Assembly (NCBI GenBank): GCA_902512325.1
Contig: CABXIT010000006.1
Coordinates: 1-53,811, forward strand
Origin: an uncultured Alphaproteobacteria bacterium
Lineage (GTDB): Bacteria; Pseudomonadota; Alphaproteobacteria; HIMB59; GCA-002718135
DNA: 53,811 nucleotides
Reading direction: 5' to 3'
Shown one piece after another: positions 8,478 through 16,745 of the stretch. Every line of letters starts with the position of its first letter. Positions within the stretch are counted from its first letter, which is position 1. The notes beneath the pieces were generated by a model. The model saw nothing but the letters and a program-made list of their open reading frames with translations, had not been told where the DNA came from and did not search any database. Position numbers and translations under genes: made by a program.

Positions 8478-10529
8478 TTATTTACGATTTAATTTTAATA
8501 TTTTATCAGATAATCCAACTTCTTTGGCTTTTAACCTATTTATTTCATCTCTTATTCTAGCAGCATCTTCAAACTCAAGTTTAGCAGCAAAATTATTCAT
8601 TGTTTTTTCTAAATGTTTGATATGTTTATTAAGATCTTTACCAACTAATTCTTTAGCATTCTCAATTTCTACCGTAACATGATCTTTTTCAGCTGTATTT
8701 TCTAATATTTCTTCAATATTTTTTTTAATGCTAATTGGGGTTATGTTTTTTTCTTTATTAAATAACAGTTGTTTTTGACGCCTACGATCAGTTTCATCAA
8801 TTGCAGCTTTCATACTTTTAGTAATAGTATCAGCATACATTATTACTTTGCTATCTACATTTCTAGCAGCACGGCCTATAGTTTGAATTAAACTTGTCTT
8901 TGAACGTAAATACCCTTCCTTGTCGGCGTCTAATATTGCCATTAAAGCACATTCAGGTATGTCTAGCCCTTCTCTTAAAAGATTAATACCAATTAAGATA
9001 TCAAATACACCTAATCTTAAATCTCTTATGATGGCTACACGTTCAAGTGTATCAATATCAGAGTGCAGATAACGGACTTTTAATCCTTCTTCATGCATGT
9101 ATTCTGTCAAATCCTCAGACATTTTTTTTGTTAAAGTTGTTATGATAACTCTATATCCTTTAGAAATAGTCAACTTACATTCATCAATTAAATTATCAAT
9201 TTGATGTTTTGATTTCCTAATTTCAATCGGAGGGTCAATTAGTCCTGTTGGTCGAATTACTTGTTCAACAAAAACGCCGCTAGTTTTTTCTAATTCATAG
9301 TCACCGGGAGTTGCGCTGACAAAGATTGTTTGTGGTCTCATAGCATCCCATTCTTCTCTCTTTAAGGGTCTATTATCAATACAACTTGGAAGTCTAAAAC
9401 CATATTGAGATAAAGTAGATTTTCGCGAAAAGTCTCCCTTGTACATGCCTGATATTTGACTACATGTGATATGACTCTCATCAATAAATAAAAGAGAATC
9501 TTCAGGTATATATTCATAAAGTGTAGGTGGTGGTTCACCAGGTTGTCTACCTGAAAGGTACCTTGAGTAGTTTTCAATACCACTGCAGCTACCAGTTGTC
9601 TCTATCATTTCTAAATCAAAAGTTGTTCGTTCATCTAAACGTTGCCTTTCTAGTAGTTTTTTTTCATTCTCAAATACTATTAGTTGTTTTTTTAGATCTT
9701 CTTTAATTTGAACTAATGCTTTTTTAATAGTGGGCTTTGGAGTAACATAGTGAGAGTTAGCAAATATTCGTATTTGTTCAAGATTACCTAAATTTTCACC
9801 AGTTAATGGATCAATTTCAGAAATTTTTTCAATATCATCGCCAAAAAAAGAAATTCTCCATGATCTGTCTTCATGATGTGAGGGGAAAATTTCTAAGATA
9901 TCCCCTTTTGCACGAAAACTACCTCTCCTAAAATCCATATCTCTTCGTTTGTAAAGAAGTTCTACAAGTTTTCTTATTATAATATCTCTATTAATCTTTT
10001 GATTTTTTTCTAAAGTAAATGACATTGAGGAATAAGATTCGACAGATCCGATTCCGTAAATACATGATACAGATGCTACAATAATTGTATCTCTTCTTTC
10101 AACGAGTGATCTGGTGGCTGAGTGACGTAACCTATCTATCTGCTCATTAATAGATGACTCTTTTTCAATAAAGGTATCACTTTTTGGAACGTAAGCTTCT
10201 GGTGTATAATAATCATAGTAACTTACAAAATATTCTACTGCATTATCTGGAAATAGGCTTTTCATTTCTCCATAAAGCTGAGCTGCTAAAGTTTTATTTG
10301 GAGCCATAATAAGAGTTGGTCGTTGCATTTGCTCAATCACCTTTGCCATGGTAAATGTTTTTCCTGAACCAGTTACACCAAGTAGAACTTGCTCATTTTC
10401 ATTGTTCTTAAGATTTTGAACTAAAGTTTTGATTGCTGCTGGTTGATCTCCACTTGGCGAAAAATTACTTACTATTTTAAATTTTTCTTTAGATTTAATA
10501 AGTGATGAATTAGTATTTAAAAGATTCAT
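8478..10529 (-). CDS. uvrB: UvrABC system protein B (excinuclease subunit)
   Basis: Damage-verifying helicase-like subunit of nucleotide excision repair, 683 residues. Walker A GVTGSGKT at 51-58; the beta-hairpin that inserts into DNA, YYDYYTPEAYVP, near 105-116; Walker B LLFIDESH near 350; helicase motif V-VI INLLREGLDIPE and QTIGRAARN near 550-590; and a C-terminal UVR domain for UvrC contact (KHLEKTMNNFAAKLEFEDAA, about 633-652). Length and motifs are complete. It sits between lysine-catabolism genes and the HIBCH-like gene with zero-base spacing on both sides (TAA directly followed by ATG), an unusual companion set for a repair gene. No LexA box can be recognised in the space available, because there is none. 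Confidence 0.98.
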   Translation of the reverse strand: MNLLNTNSSLIKSKEKFKIVSNFSPSGDQPAAIKTLVQNLKNNENEQVLLGVTGSGKTFTMAKVIEQMQRPTLIMAPNKTLAAQLYGEMKSLFPDNAVEYFVSYYDYYTPEAYVPKSDTFIEKESSINEQIDRLRHSATRSLVERRDTIIVASVSCIYGIGSVESYSSMSFTLEKNQKINRDIIIRKLVELLYKRRDMDFRRGSFRAKGDILEIFPSHHEDRSWRISFFGDDIEKISEIDPLTGENLGNLEQIRIFANSHYVTPKPTIKKALVQIKEDLKKQLIVFENEKKLLERQRLDERTTFDLEMIETTGSCSGIENYSRYLSGRQPGEPPPTLYEYIPEDSLLFIDESHITCSQISGMYKGDFSRKSTLSQYGFRLPSCIDNRPLKREEWDAMRPQTIFVSATPGDYELEKTSGVFVEQVIRPTGLIDPPIEIRKSKHQIDNLIDECKLTISKGYRVIITTLTKKMSEDLTEYMHEEGLKVRYLHSDIDTLERVAIIRDLRLGVFDILIGINLLREGLDIPECALMAILDADKEGYLRSKTSLIQTIGRAARNVDSKVIMYADTITKSMKAAIDETDRRRQKQLLFNKEKNITPISIKKNIEEILENTAEKDHVTVEIENAKELVGKDLNKHIKHLEKTMNNFAAKLEFEDAARIRDEINRLKAKEVGLSDKILKLNRK

Positions 10530-11768
10530 TTAAGAATTAATATAATCTTCTAAATAGTTGTATTTTTCTAAAAAACTACCTTCGTCAGTAATTGTTGAAT
10601 TTAAAATTCTTCCATCATCTTTATTTAAAATGTATGGGATAACCTCATTTACTATACCATTCCCAAATTCAGTACTAGAATCTCTTGGCAATTCAGAAGG
10701 AAGGTTGTCAACTGCCATAATGGCTAGATCACCTTTAGTCTTATCTGTTTCTAAAAATGTTTCTGTATTTAAATAAAAATTAGGCTCTTCAATTGTTGTT
10801 GATTTAATTGTCGTAGGGATAGATCCATCAACATCACATGTTACATCACCTATGATTTTAAGTTTTGAAAATTGTTTTATTTGTTTTTTTGTAAAAATCT
10901 TTGGTGAGCTAGGATCCCAATAATGAGCACTTATGTAAAGATCACTCTCTTTTAAATATTCAAAAGTTGTAGCTTCATATTCTTTTGGGAATTCAATAAA
11001 ATGTTTTAGCTCAAATGGTTTTTTTGTTTTATGAATTACATAATCCTTTGTATCTAGGTTACAAAAAACTGGATTTTCATAATTTTTTTCTACAAATTCT
11101 TTTGGGGAAACCTTTTTTATATTAGTAAATTTTAATACTTCCTGCACACCTTTATTAACTCTTCCATCACCAGTAACTAAAAGTTTAAAATTTGGAAAAC
11201 GTACCTCAGATAAATTTTTTATAATTCTTTCATAATCATTGATTTTATGTGCTCGCTCTAAAGGTTGAAAATTATTTTGTAATAAGAATAAGTTTAATGT
11301 GTTGTAACATCCTACAATTCCTGCAAATCTTCCAAAGCCAAGATATCTTGAACCATTGTCAGCTCGAATATTTTCATAATCAATAAGTTTAATATTTTTT
11401 GATAAAATTGATTTTAGAAGTTCTTTTTTATCCATTCCAGGTGTGCCTTGAGCATTGGATAGTGTTTCTTTGTTTAATTTATATGTGTGAGAAAAAAAAA
11501 CATAAGTTTTATTTGGAATAAGTCGATTTACATCTACTTCCTTTACCCCAAATAATAAGTCGCAATAATTTAAATTGTCTACAATTTTGGCACCACATTT
11601 TTCATATTCCTCATTTTTAAAAGTTCGTTTATTACATGGTTGAACAAAAATATTAATACCAGGATATTGTTCTATTATTTGTGATACTTGACTAGGCGCA
11701 ATAGGGGCACGACTTTCATCCGGTCTACTTTCTTTTATAATTCCTATTGAATTTATTCTTCCTGTCAT
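10530..11768 (-). CDS. Lysine-ketoglutarate reductase (saccharopine dehydrogenase, lysine-forming type; AASS N-domain-like)
   Basis: Joins L-lysine and 2-oxoglutarate to saccharopine, the first step of the saccharopine route of lysine breakdown. 412 residues, resembling the LKR half of the animal/plant bifunctional AASS protein: N-terminal AlaDH/PNT-like part with IGIIKESRPDESRAPIAPSQV and YVFFSHTYKLN, then LIDYENI and RYLGFGRFAGIVGCYN, and in the C-terminal half IIGDVTCDVDGSIPTT and AVDNLPSELPRDSS, all landmark phrases of AASS. Its start overlaps the saccharopine dehydrogenase stop by 4 bases, giving a separate-chain version of the fused enzyme. Direction (catabolic) is inferred from the LKR/SDH pairing and the general use of the diaminopimelate route for lysine synthesis in bacteria. 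Confidence 0.87.
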   Translation of the reverse strand: MTGRINSIGIIKESRPDESRAPIAPSQVSQIIEQYPGINIFVQPCNKRTFKNEEYEKCGAKIVDNLNYCDLLFGVKEVDVNRLIPNKTYVFFSHTYKLNKETLSNAQGTPGMDKKELLKSILSKNIKLIDYENIRADNGSRYLGFGRFAGIVGCYNTLNLFLLQNNFQPLERAHKINDYERIIKNLSEVRFPNFKLLVTGDGRVNKGVQEVLKFTNIKKVSPKEFVEKNYENPVFCNLDTKDYVIHKTKKPFELKHFIEFPKEYEATTFEYLKESDLYISAHYWDPSSPKIFTKKQIKQFSKLKIIGDVTCDVDGSIPTTIKSTTIEEPNFYLNTETFLETDKTKGDLAIMAVDNLPSELPRDSSTEFGNGIVNEVIPYILNKDDGRILNSTITDEGSFLEKYNYLEDYINS

Positions 11769-12889
11769 AAATTATTTTTTATAACTATTTTATAGTCTTC
11801 AAAAGTTTTAAAAAAATAATTTATTAAATTTTCATCATGAGGTGCAGCCTGAACACCATAAGGCATTTTGTTTTGTATAATTAGATCAATAGCACAAGAT
11901 AGAGTAATAGAAACTAATTTACCCATAGCAGTATTTTCACCAGATCCTTTTTCATCTAAAAAATAAAAACCATTAAAAACTTCCTTATTATCTTTATTAG
12001 CTAATAATTTTACAAATAAGACAACACGGTCCTGTTCTTCTGAAAGATAAGGATGTTTTTTCCACAACTCTGAACCAAGATTATCTATTTCTTTGTCAAG
12101 TTCTGGTGATTTATTATCAAGCATTTTAAAGATATCAGCCCATGCACTTTCCCAACCATTAAGCCTTAATGTACCTCTAACAAATTCTTGAGTTTTCCAT
12201 TGTGGATCAAATTTATACTCCGTAATATATGGTGTTGAGTCTCTATTTGGATAAGCCTCATAAATTTCATTATTAACAGTATATTTTCCAACATTTTTAT
12301 AAGGTGTTTTTGTTACAGTCTCAAAATTTTTTACAAATTTTGCATCATTATTTAGTGCTTTGATAACCCCAACCGGAGACCAGCTAAATTTATATTTAAA
12401 GTTATTAGGTATTGCTGGAAAGCCACCACAATATGAATGGTAAGTAACATTTAAATTACTTAAACTTGTATCTTTTAATTTTTTAACGAGTAGATGTGAA
12501 AAAAAGTGATCTATGCCTGGATCTAGACCAACTTCATTTATAAAAACTAAATTATTTTTTTTCGCATCACCATCTAAGCTTCTCATATCAGGAGAAATAT
12601 AACTGCTAGTAGCAAAATGGCATTTTTTTTCTAAGCATAATTTTGCTATAGACAAATGATGATCTGCAGGTAATTGTGAAACAACTATATCTCCAACTTC
12701 TAGTGAATTACTTAGTGATTGCATATCAAATTTTTTTGCCAAAACATTGTTTTTATTAACATGATTGATGCTTTGTTCTGCTTTTTCTAAAGTTCTGTTC
12801 CAAATGGTTAAATTATCATAGTTTTTAGCTAACCTTCTAATCCCAGGAATTGATGATAAACCGGTGCCTAACCAATGAATATGTTGCAT
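11765..12889 (-). CDS. Saccharopine dehydrogenase (glutamate-forming, LYS9/AASS C-domain-like)
   Basis: Splits saccharopine to glutamate and 2-aminoadipate-6-semialdehyde with NAD(P). 374 residues. Rossmann start HIHWLGTGLSSIPGIRRLA (the usual glycine-rich turn), SQLPADHHLSIAKLCLEKK, ATSSYISPDM, then the substrate-domain hallmarks NEVGLDPGIDHFFSHLL (near 132-148) and YCGGFPAIPN followed by YKFSWSPVGVI, which are shared with LYS9 and the SDH half of AASS. It is the first gene of a minus-strand operon (SDH, LKR, uvrB, HIBCH-like, AsmA-like, GST). The 62-base space to the divergent TauE-like gene must hold its promoter. Somewhat shorter than yeast LYS9 (446). Confidence 0.88.
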   Translation of the reverse strand: MQHIHWLGTGLSSIPGIRRLAKNYDNLTIWNRTLEKAEQSINHVNKNNVLAKKFDMQSLSNSLEVGDIVVSQLPADHHLSIAKLCLEKKCHFATSSYISPDMRSLDGDAKKNNLVFINEVGLDPGIDHFFSHLLVKKLKDTSLSNLNVTYHSYCGGFPAIPNNFKYKFSWSPVGVIKALNNDAKFVKNFETVTKTPYKNVGKYTVNNEIYEAYPNRDSTPYITEYKFDPQWKTQEFVRGTLRLNGWESAWADIFKMLDNKSPELDKEIDNLGSELWKKHPYLSEEQDRVVLFVKLLANKDNKEVFNGFYFLDEKGSGENTAMGKLVSITLSCAIDLIIQNKMPYGVQAAPHDENLINYFFKTFEDYKIVIKNNL

Positions 12890-12951
12890 AGAATTAATTT
12901 ACTTTTATTTTAAAAAGATTACTACAATAAAAAATAAACAAAGGGTAAAAA

Positions 12952-13761
12952 TTGATAAGTTTAATAATTATTTTTCTAATCACTGGAATTATATCTGGTT
13001 TTATGGCTGGCTTATTAGGGGTTGGTGGAGGCATTATAATTTTTCCAATAAGTTATTTTGTTCTTCTTTACTTTGATTATTCTTCAGATTACGCAATGCA
13101 TATTGCAATAGCATCTTCATTAGGAGTAATATGCTTTACTTCAATTTCTTCAATACGTACTCATATAAAACTTAAAAATGTAAATTTTATAATTCTAAGA
13201 ACATGGGTTCCTGGTATAGTTTTAGGATCATTAGCAGGTTCTTATAGTGCCAGCATTATTTCAGGAGAGGTTTTGGTAAATATATTTATCTGTCTTGCTT
13301 TTTTAATTGCTTTAAATATGGCATTTCAAAGAGATCCAATTATTATATCTAAAGATCTACCAAAATCTAAATTTATTAATTTAATTATAAGTTCTTTAAT
13401 AGGTTTTATGTCAGTATTAATTGGTATAGGAGGAGGGAGTTTTAGTGTGCCAACTTTAACTATGTTTTCAAAAAAAATACATGAATCGGTTGGAACATCC
13501 GCAACTTTAGGATTTTTTATTGCTTTTCCTGGAGCGATAATATTGATTATTTCTGGCTCTAATATCGATGTTTTACCTCCTTTGTCTTTTGGTTATTTAA
13601 ATATTGCTATTGTTTTGTTAGTATCATCAACAAGCGTATTTACTGCAAATTTAGGAGCCAAAGTTTCTGTTAATGTAAACAAAATCACTTTAAGGAGAAT
13701 ATTTTCAATTTTTCTATTGTTTACATGTATAAGTCTAATTATTGAGCATTATATAATTTGA
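12952..13761 (+). CDS. TauE/SafE-family membrane permease (sulfite/anion exporter-like)
   Basis: 269-residue membrane protein with the two inverted repeats of the TauE/SafE (DUF81) family, each opening with a glycine-rich helix: GFMAGLLGVGGGIIIFP near residues 17-33 and GFMSVLIGIGGGSFSVP near 153-169, with about eight helices in all. Members export small sulfur or carbon anions (sulfite, sulfoacetate, lactate-type), but the substrate here is unknown. The start is TTG at 12952, with AAAGGG about 8 bases upstream; the next in-frame ATG would cut into the first repeat. The aminotransferase gene follows after 4 bases. Confidence 0.88.
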   Translation: MISLIIIFLITGIISGFMAGLLGVGGGIIIFPISYFVLLYFDYSSDYAMHIAIASSLGVICFTSISSIRTHIKLKNVNFIILRTWVPGIVLGSLAGSYSASIISGEVLVNIFICLAFLIALNMAFQRDPIIISKDLPKSKFINLIISSLIGFMSVLIGIGGGSFSVPTLTMFSKKIHESVGTSATLGFFIAFPGAIILIISGSNIDVLPPLSFGYLNIAIVLLVSSTSVFTANLGAKVSVNVNKITLRRIFSIFLLFTCISLIIEHYII

Positions 13762-13765
13762 ATTT

Positions 13766-14968
13766 ATGACTTTTATTGCTGATAGATTAAAAAGAATAAA
13801 ACCTTCTATGACCGTTGGTATTAACGTTAAGGCCAATGCTTTAAGGGCAGAAGGTAAAGACGTTTTAGTATTAGCTGCAGGAGAGCCTGATTTTGATACA
13901 CCTCATAATATAAGAAAAGCAGCTTCTGATGCAATGGACGCTGGTAAAACAAGATATGTGCCTGGCAAAGGAACTCCAGAACTGCAAAAAGCTATTCAAT
14001 CTAAATTTTTAAAAGATAATAATCTGAATTATGATTTAGATGAAATCATTGTTGGAGTTGGAGGAAAACACATTATTTACAATGCTATGATGGCTACAAT
14101 TAATCCAAATGATGAAGTAATTATCCCTGCACCTTTTTGGGTTAGTTATCCTGATATAGTTTTATTGGCAGAAGGAAAACCAGTAATAGTTCAATGTCCT
14201 GAAAATAAAAATTTTAAGATAACTGCAGATCAACTGGAAAAAAGTATTACTGATAAAACAAAATGGTTAATGCTCAATAGTCCAAGCAATCCAACAGGAA
14301 CCCTTTATTCAAAGCAAGAACTAAAAGAATTAGCAGAAGTTTTATTAGAGTATCCTCAAGTTTTAATTATGTCTGATGATATTTATGAAAAAGTTATTTA
14401 TGACAACTTAGAGTTTGCAACAATTGCTTCGGTTGAACCCAGATTAAAAGACAGATGTCTAACTTTAAATGGAGTGTCAAAAGCGTATTGCATGACTGGC
14501 TGGAGATTAGGTTATTGTGGAGCTTCAAAAGAAATTATTGCTGCTATGAATAAAATCCAATCTCAAAGTACTACTTCTACTTCTTCAATTTCAATGGCTG
14601 CTGCTGTAGAGGCATTAAATGGGCCTCAAGAATTTATAAAAGATCATAATGCGGCATTTGTAAGGAGGAGAGATTTAGTTGTTAATTTATTAAATAATAT
14701 AGACGGATTAAGGTGTTTAACTCCTGAAGGAGCATTTTATGTATATCCTTCTTGTGAAGGTGTAATTGGTAAAGAAACTCCAGAAGGTAAGAAAATTTCT
14801 AATGATGAAGATTTTATGACTTATTTATTAGAAAGTGAAGGCATTGCGGGAGTACATGGAGCTGCATTTGGTTTATCACCTTATTTTAGATTATCTTATG
14901 CAACTAGTGATGAAATATTAAAAGACGCCTGTACAAGAATTAAAAGAGCTTGCGAAAAACTTAAGTAA
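13766..14968 (+). CDS. aspC: Aspartate aminotransferase, class I (subgroup I-gamma)
   Basis: PLP enzyme exchanging amino groups between aspartate and 2-oxoglutarate; many bacterial members also accept prephenate. 400 residues. GEPDFDTPHNI near 38-48, NSPSNPTGTLYS near 173-184 with the PLP-contact Asn, DDIYEKVIY, and the Schiff-base lysine K239 in the motif SKAYCMTGWRLGY. The C-terminal half holds the carboxylate-binding RLSYATS. Length is typical. It lies 4 bases after the TauE-like gene and converges on pyk with an 8-base overlap of coding sequence. Confidence 0.94.
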   Translation: MTFIADRLKRIKPSMTVGINVKANALRAEGKDVLVLAAGEPDFDTPHNIRKAASDAMDAGKTRYVPGKGTPELQKAIQSKFLKDNNLNYDLDEIIVGVGGKHIIYNAMMATINPNDEVIIPAPFWVSYPDIVLLAEGKPVIVQCPENKNFKITADQLEKSITDKTKWLMLNSPSNPTGTLYSKQELKELAEVLLEYPQVLIMSDDIYEKVIYDNLEFATIASVEPRLKDRCLTLNGVSKAYCMTGWRLGYCGASKEIIAAMNKIQSQSTTSTSSISMAAAVEALNGPQEFIKDHNAAFVRRRDLVVNLLNNIDGLRCLTPEGAFYVYPSCEGVIGKETPEGKKISNDEDFMTYLLESEGIAGVHGAAFGLSPYFRLSYATSDEILKDACTRIKRACEKLK

Positions 14969-16400
14969 GATTCTTATCATCAATTATTTTAGCTATTCTT
15001 AACAAATTAGTTGAGCCGGCATTTCCAAACGGAACACCTGCAGTAATAATTACACTATCATTTGCCGTAACTAAGTTTTTATTTTTCACTACACCACATG
15101 CAATATTTACCATTTCAGTTGCATTCACTGCATCTTTAGTAGAATAACAAGAATTAACACCCCATATGATTTGCATTTTTCTTGCAGTTTTAATATTTGG
15201 AGAAAGGCCTATGATTTGAACAGGCGCTCTTTCTCTGGCCATTCTTATTGTAGTCTTTCCACTAACAGAAAAAGTTATTATTGCTTTTGCTCCTGCATTA
15301 TTTGCAATTGAATAAGCTGCATTAGTTATTGCATCAGTGTTATCAACTTTTCTATCAGAAACTATATTTTCAATTTCTAAATTAAAATTATTTTTATCTT
15401 TTTCTACATTCTCGATTATACTATTCATAGTTGATACTGATTCTATTGGATAATCTCCCACAGCTGATTCACCTGATAGCATTACCGCATCAGTTCCGTC
15501 ATATATGGCATTAGCAACGTCAGAAGCTTCAGCTCTTGTTGGAACTAAATTTGAGGTCATACTCTCCAACATTTGTGTAGCAACTACTACTGGTTTACCA
15601 AAATAACGACACCTTTTAATAATATTTTTTTGAACTATTGGAACTTTTTCAGTAGGCATTTCAACACCTAGATCGCCTCTTGCAATCATAATTCCATCAG
15701 CAACTTTAATAATTTCATCAATATTTTTAACTGCAGATGGTTTTTCTATTTTTGCCATTATTAGAGCTTTTCCATCAATTATTTTTTTTAACTTAACAAT
15801 ATCATCAGCTTGCTGAACGAATGAAAGAGCGACCCAATCAACATTCATTTCAAGAGCTTTTTGTAAATCTGCTCTGTCTTTATTAGTAAGGGAATCTATA
15901 GGAAGAATTACATCAGGAATATTAACCCCTTTATTATTAGAAATAATTCCATCATTTAAAACCTCAGTAATTAATTGATCTTTATGTTGCTCTATAACTT
16001 GAAGTCTTATTCTCCCATCATTTATTAATAACATGCTATTAGGTGTTAAATGTTCATAAATTTCTGAATGAGGAAAATTAACTCTTTTGTCATCACCTAA
16101 TGCTGAATTTGTATCTAAGATAAATTTTTGTCCTTTTTTTAGATCTTCTTGAGTATTTTTAAAATCACCAACTCGAAGTTTAGGGCCCTGTAGATCAGCT
16201 AAAACACAGGTAGCATGATCATATTTTTCTTCTAAATTTCTTATACTTTCTAAATTTTGACGATGAGTTTCTATAGAGCTATGAGAGAAATTAAGTCTAA
16301 ATACGTCACATCCTGCTTTGAAAATTTTTTCAATTATATCACTAGAGGATGATGCGGGGCCCAAAGTTGCTAAAATTTTAGCTTTTCTATTACGTTTCAT
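14961..16400 (-). CDS. pyk: Pyruvate kinase
   Basis: Converts phosphoenolpyruvate and ADP to pyruvate and ATP, last step of glycolysis. 479 residues. Key motifs: RLNFSHSS (35-42), active-site MAKIEKPSAV with the catalytic lysine (215-224), the metal site ARGDLGVEMP (240-249), and VVATQMLESM (about 273-282). The C-terminal allosteric domain is present (ITFSVSGKTTIRMAR; ITAGVPFGNAGSTN). Divergent from DUF1244 with 58 bases between them. Together with the phosphofructokinase at 26297 it indicates at least parts of an Embden-Meyerhof route. Confidence 0.96.
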   Translation of the reverse strand: MKRNRKAKILATLGPASSSSDIIEKIFKAGCDVFRLNFSHSSIETHRQNLESIRNLEEKYDHATCVLADLQGPKLRVGDFKNTQEDLKKGQKFILDTNSALGDDKRVNFPHSEIYEHLTPNSMLLINDGRIRLQVIEQHKDQLITEVLNDGIISNNKGVNIPDVILPIDSLTNKDRADLQKALEMNVDWVALSFVQQADDIVKLKKIIDGKALIMAKIEKPSAVKNIDEIIKVADGIMIARGDLGVEMPTEKVPIVQKNIIKRCRYFGKPVVVATQMLESMTSNLVPTRAEASDVANAIYDGTDAVMLSGESAVGDYPIESVSTMNSIIENVEKDKNNFNLEIENIVSDRKVDNTDAITNAAYSIANNAGAKAIITFSVSGKTTIRMARERAPVQIIGLSPNIKTARKMQIIWGVNSCYSTKDAVNATEMVNIACGVVKNKNLVTANDSVIITAGVPFGNAGSTNLLRIAKIIDDKNLT

Positions 16401-16458
16401 TTATTTTATATAAGTATATATATTTAATTTAAATGAATTTAAACTTAATTGAGTCATT

Positions 16459-16743
16459 ATGAGTAAAAAATTTGATAGAGAATTATTAGCGGATGTTGCT
16501 GAAAGATTAATAAATCATCTGCAGACTAGAACTGATGTACAAAACATCGATTTAATGAATTTATCTGGATTTTGCAGAAACTGTTTATCAAAATGGTACT
16601 TAGCTGCTGCTGAAAAAAAGAATATTACTCTAGATTATAATCAATCAAGAGAATTAATTTATGGAATGCCTTATGATGATTGGAAAACAAAGTATCAAAA
16701 AGAAGCTAATAAAGAACAATTAGAAGATTTTAAAAATAAATAA
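16459..16743 (+). CDS. DUF1244 family protein
   Basis: 94-residue cytoplasmic protein of the DUF1244 family, function unknown. The family core is clear: HLQTRTDVQNIDLMNLSGFC then RNCLSKWYLAAAEKK, with a CxxC pair (C39, C42), and the tail YGMPYDDWKTKYQ. The CxxC suggests metal or redox chemistry but there is no second pair in the protein. Transcribed alone between pyk (divergent) and the acyl-CoA synthetase (convergent, 2 bases away). A 58-base leader region precedes it, rich in A and T. Confidence 0.92.
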   Translation: MSKKFDRELLADVAERLINHLQTRTDVQNIDLMNLSGFCRNCLSKWYLAAAEKKNITLDYNQSRELIYGMPYDDWKTKYQKEANKEQLEDFKNK

Positions 16744-16745
16744 TA

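Noticed and set aside
5040..12889. Functional link between the LysE-type exporter and lysine degradation genes
   Set aside because: They are over 5 kb apart on opposite strands, and the exporter is of the general RhtB-like type with no lysine-specific feature.
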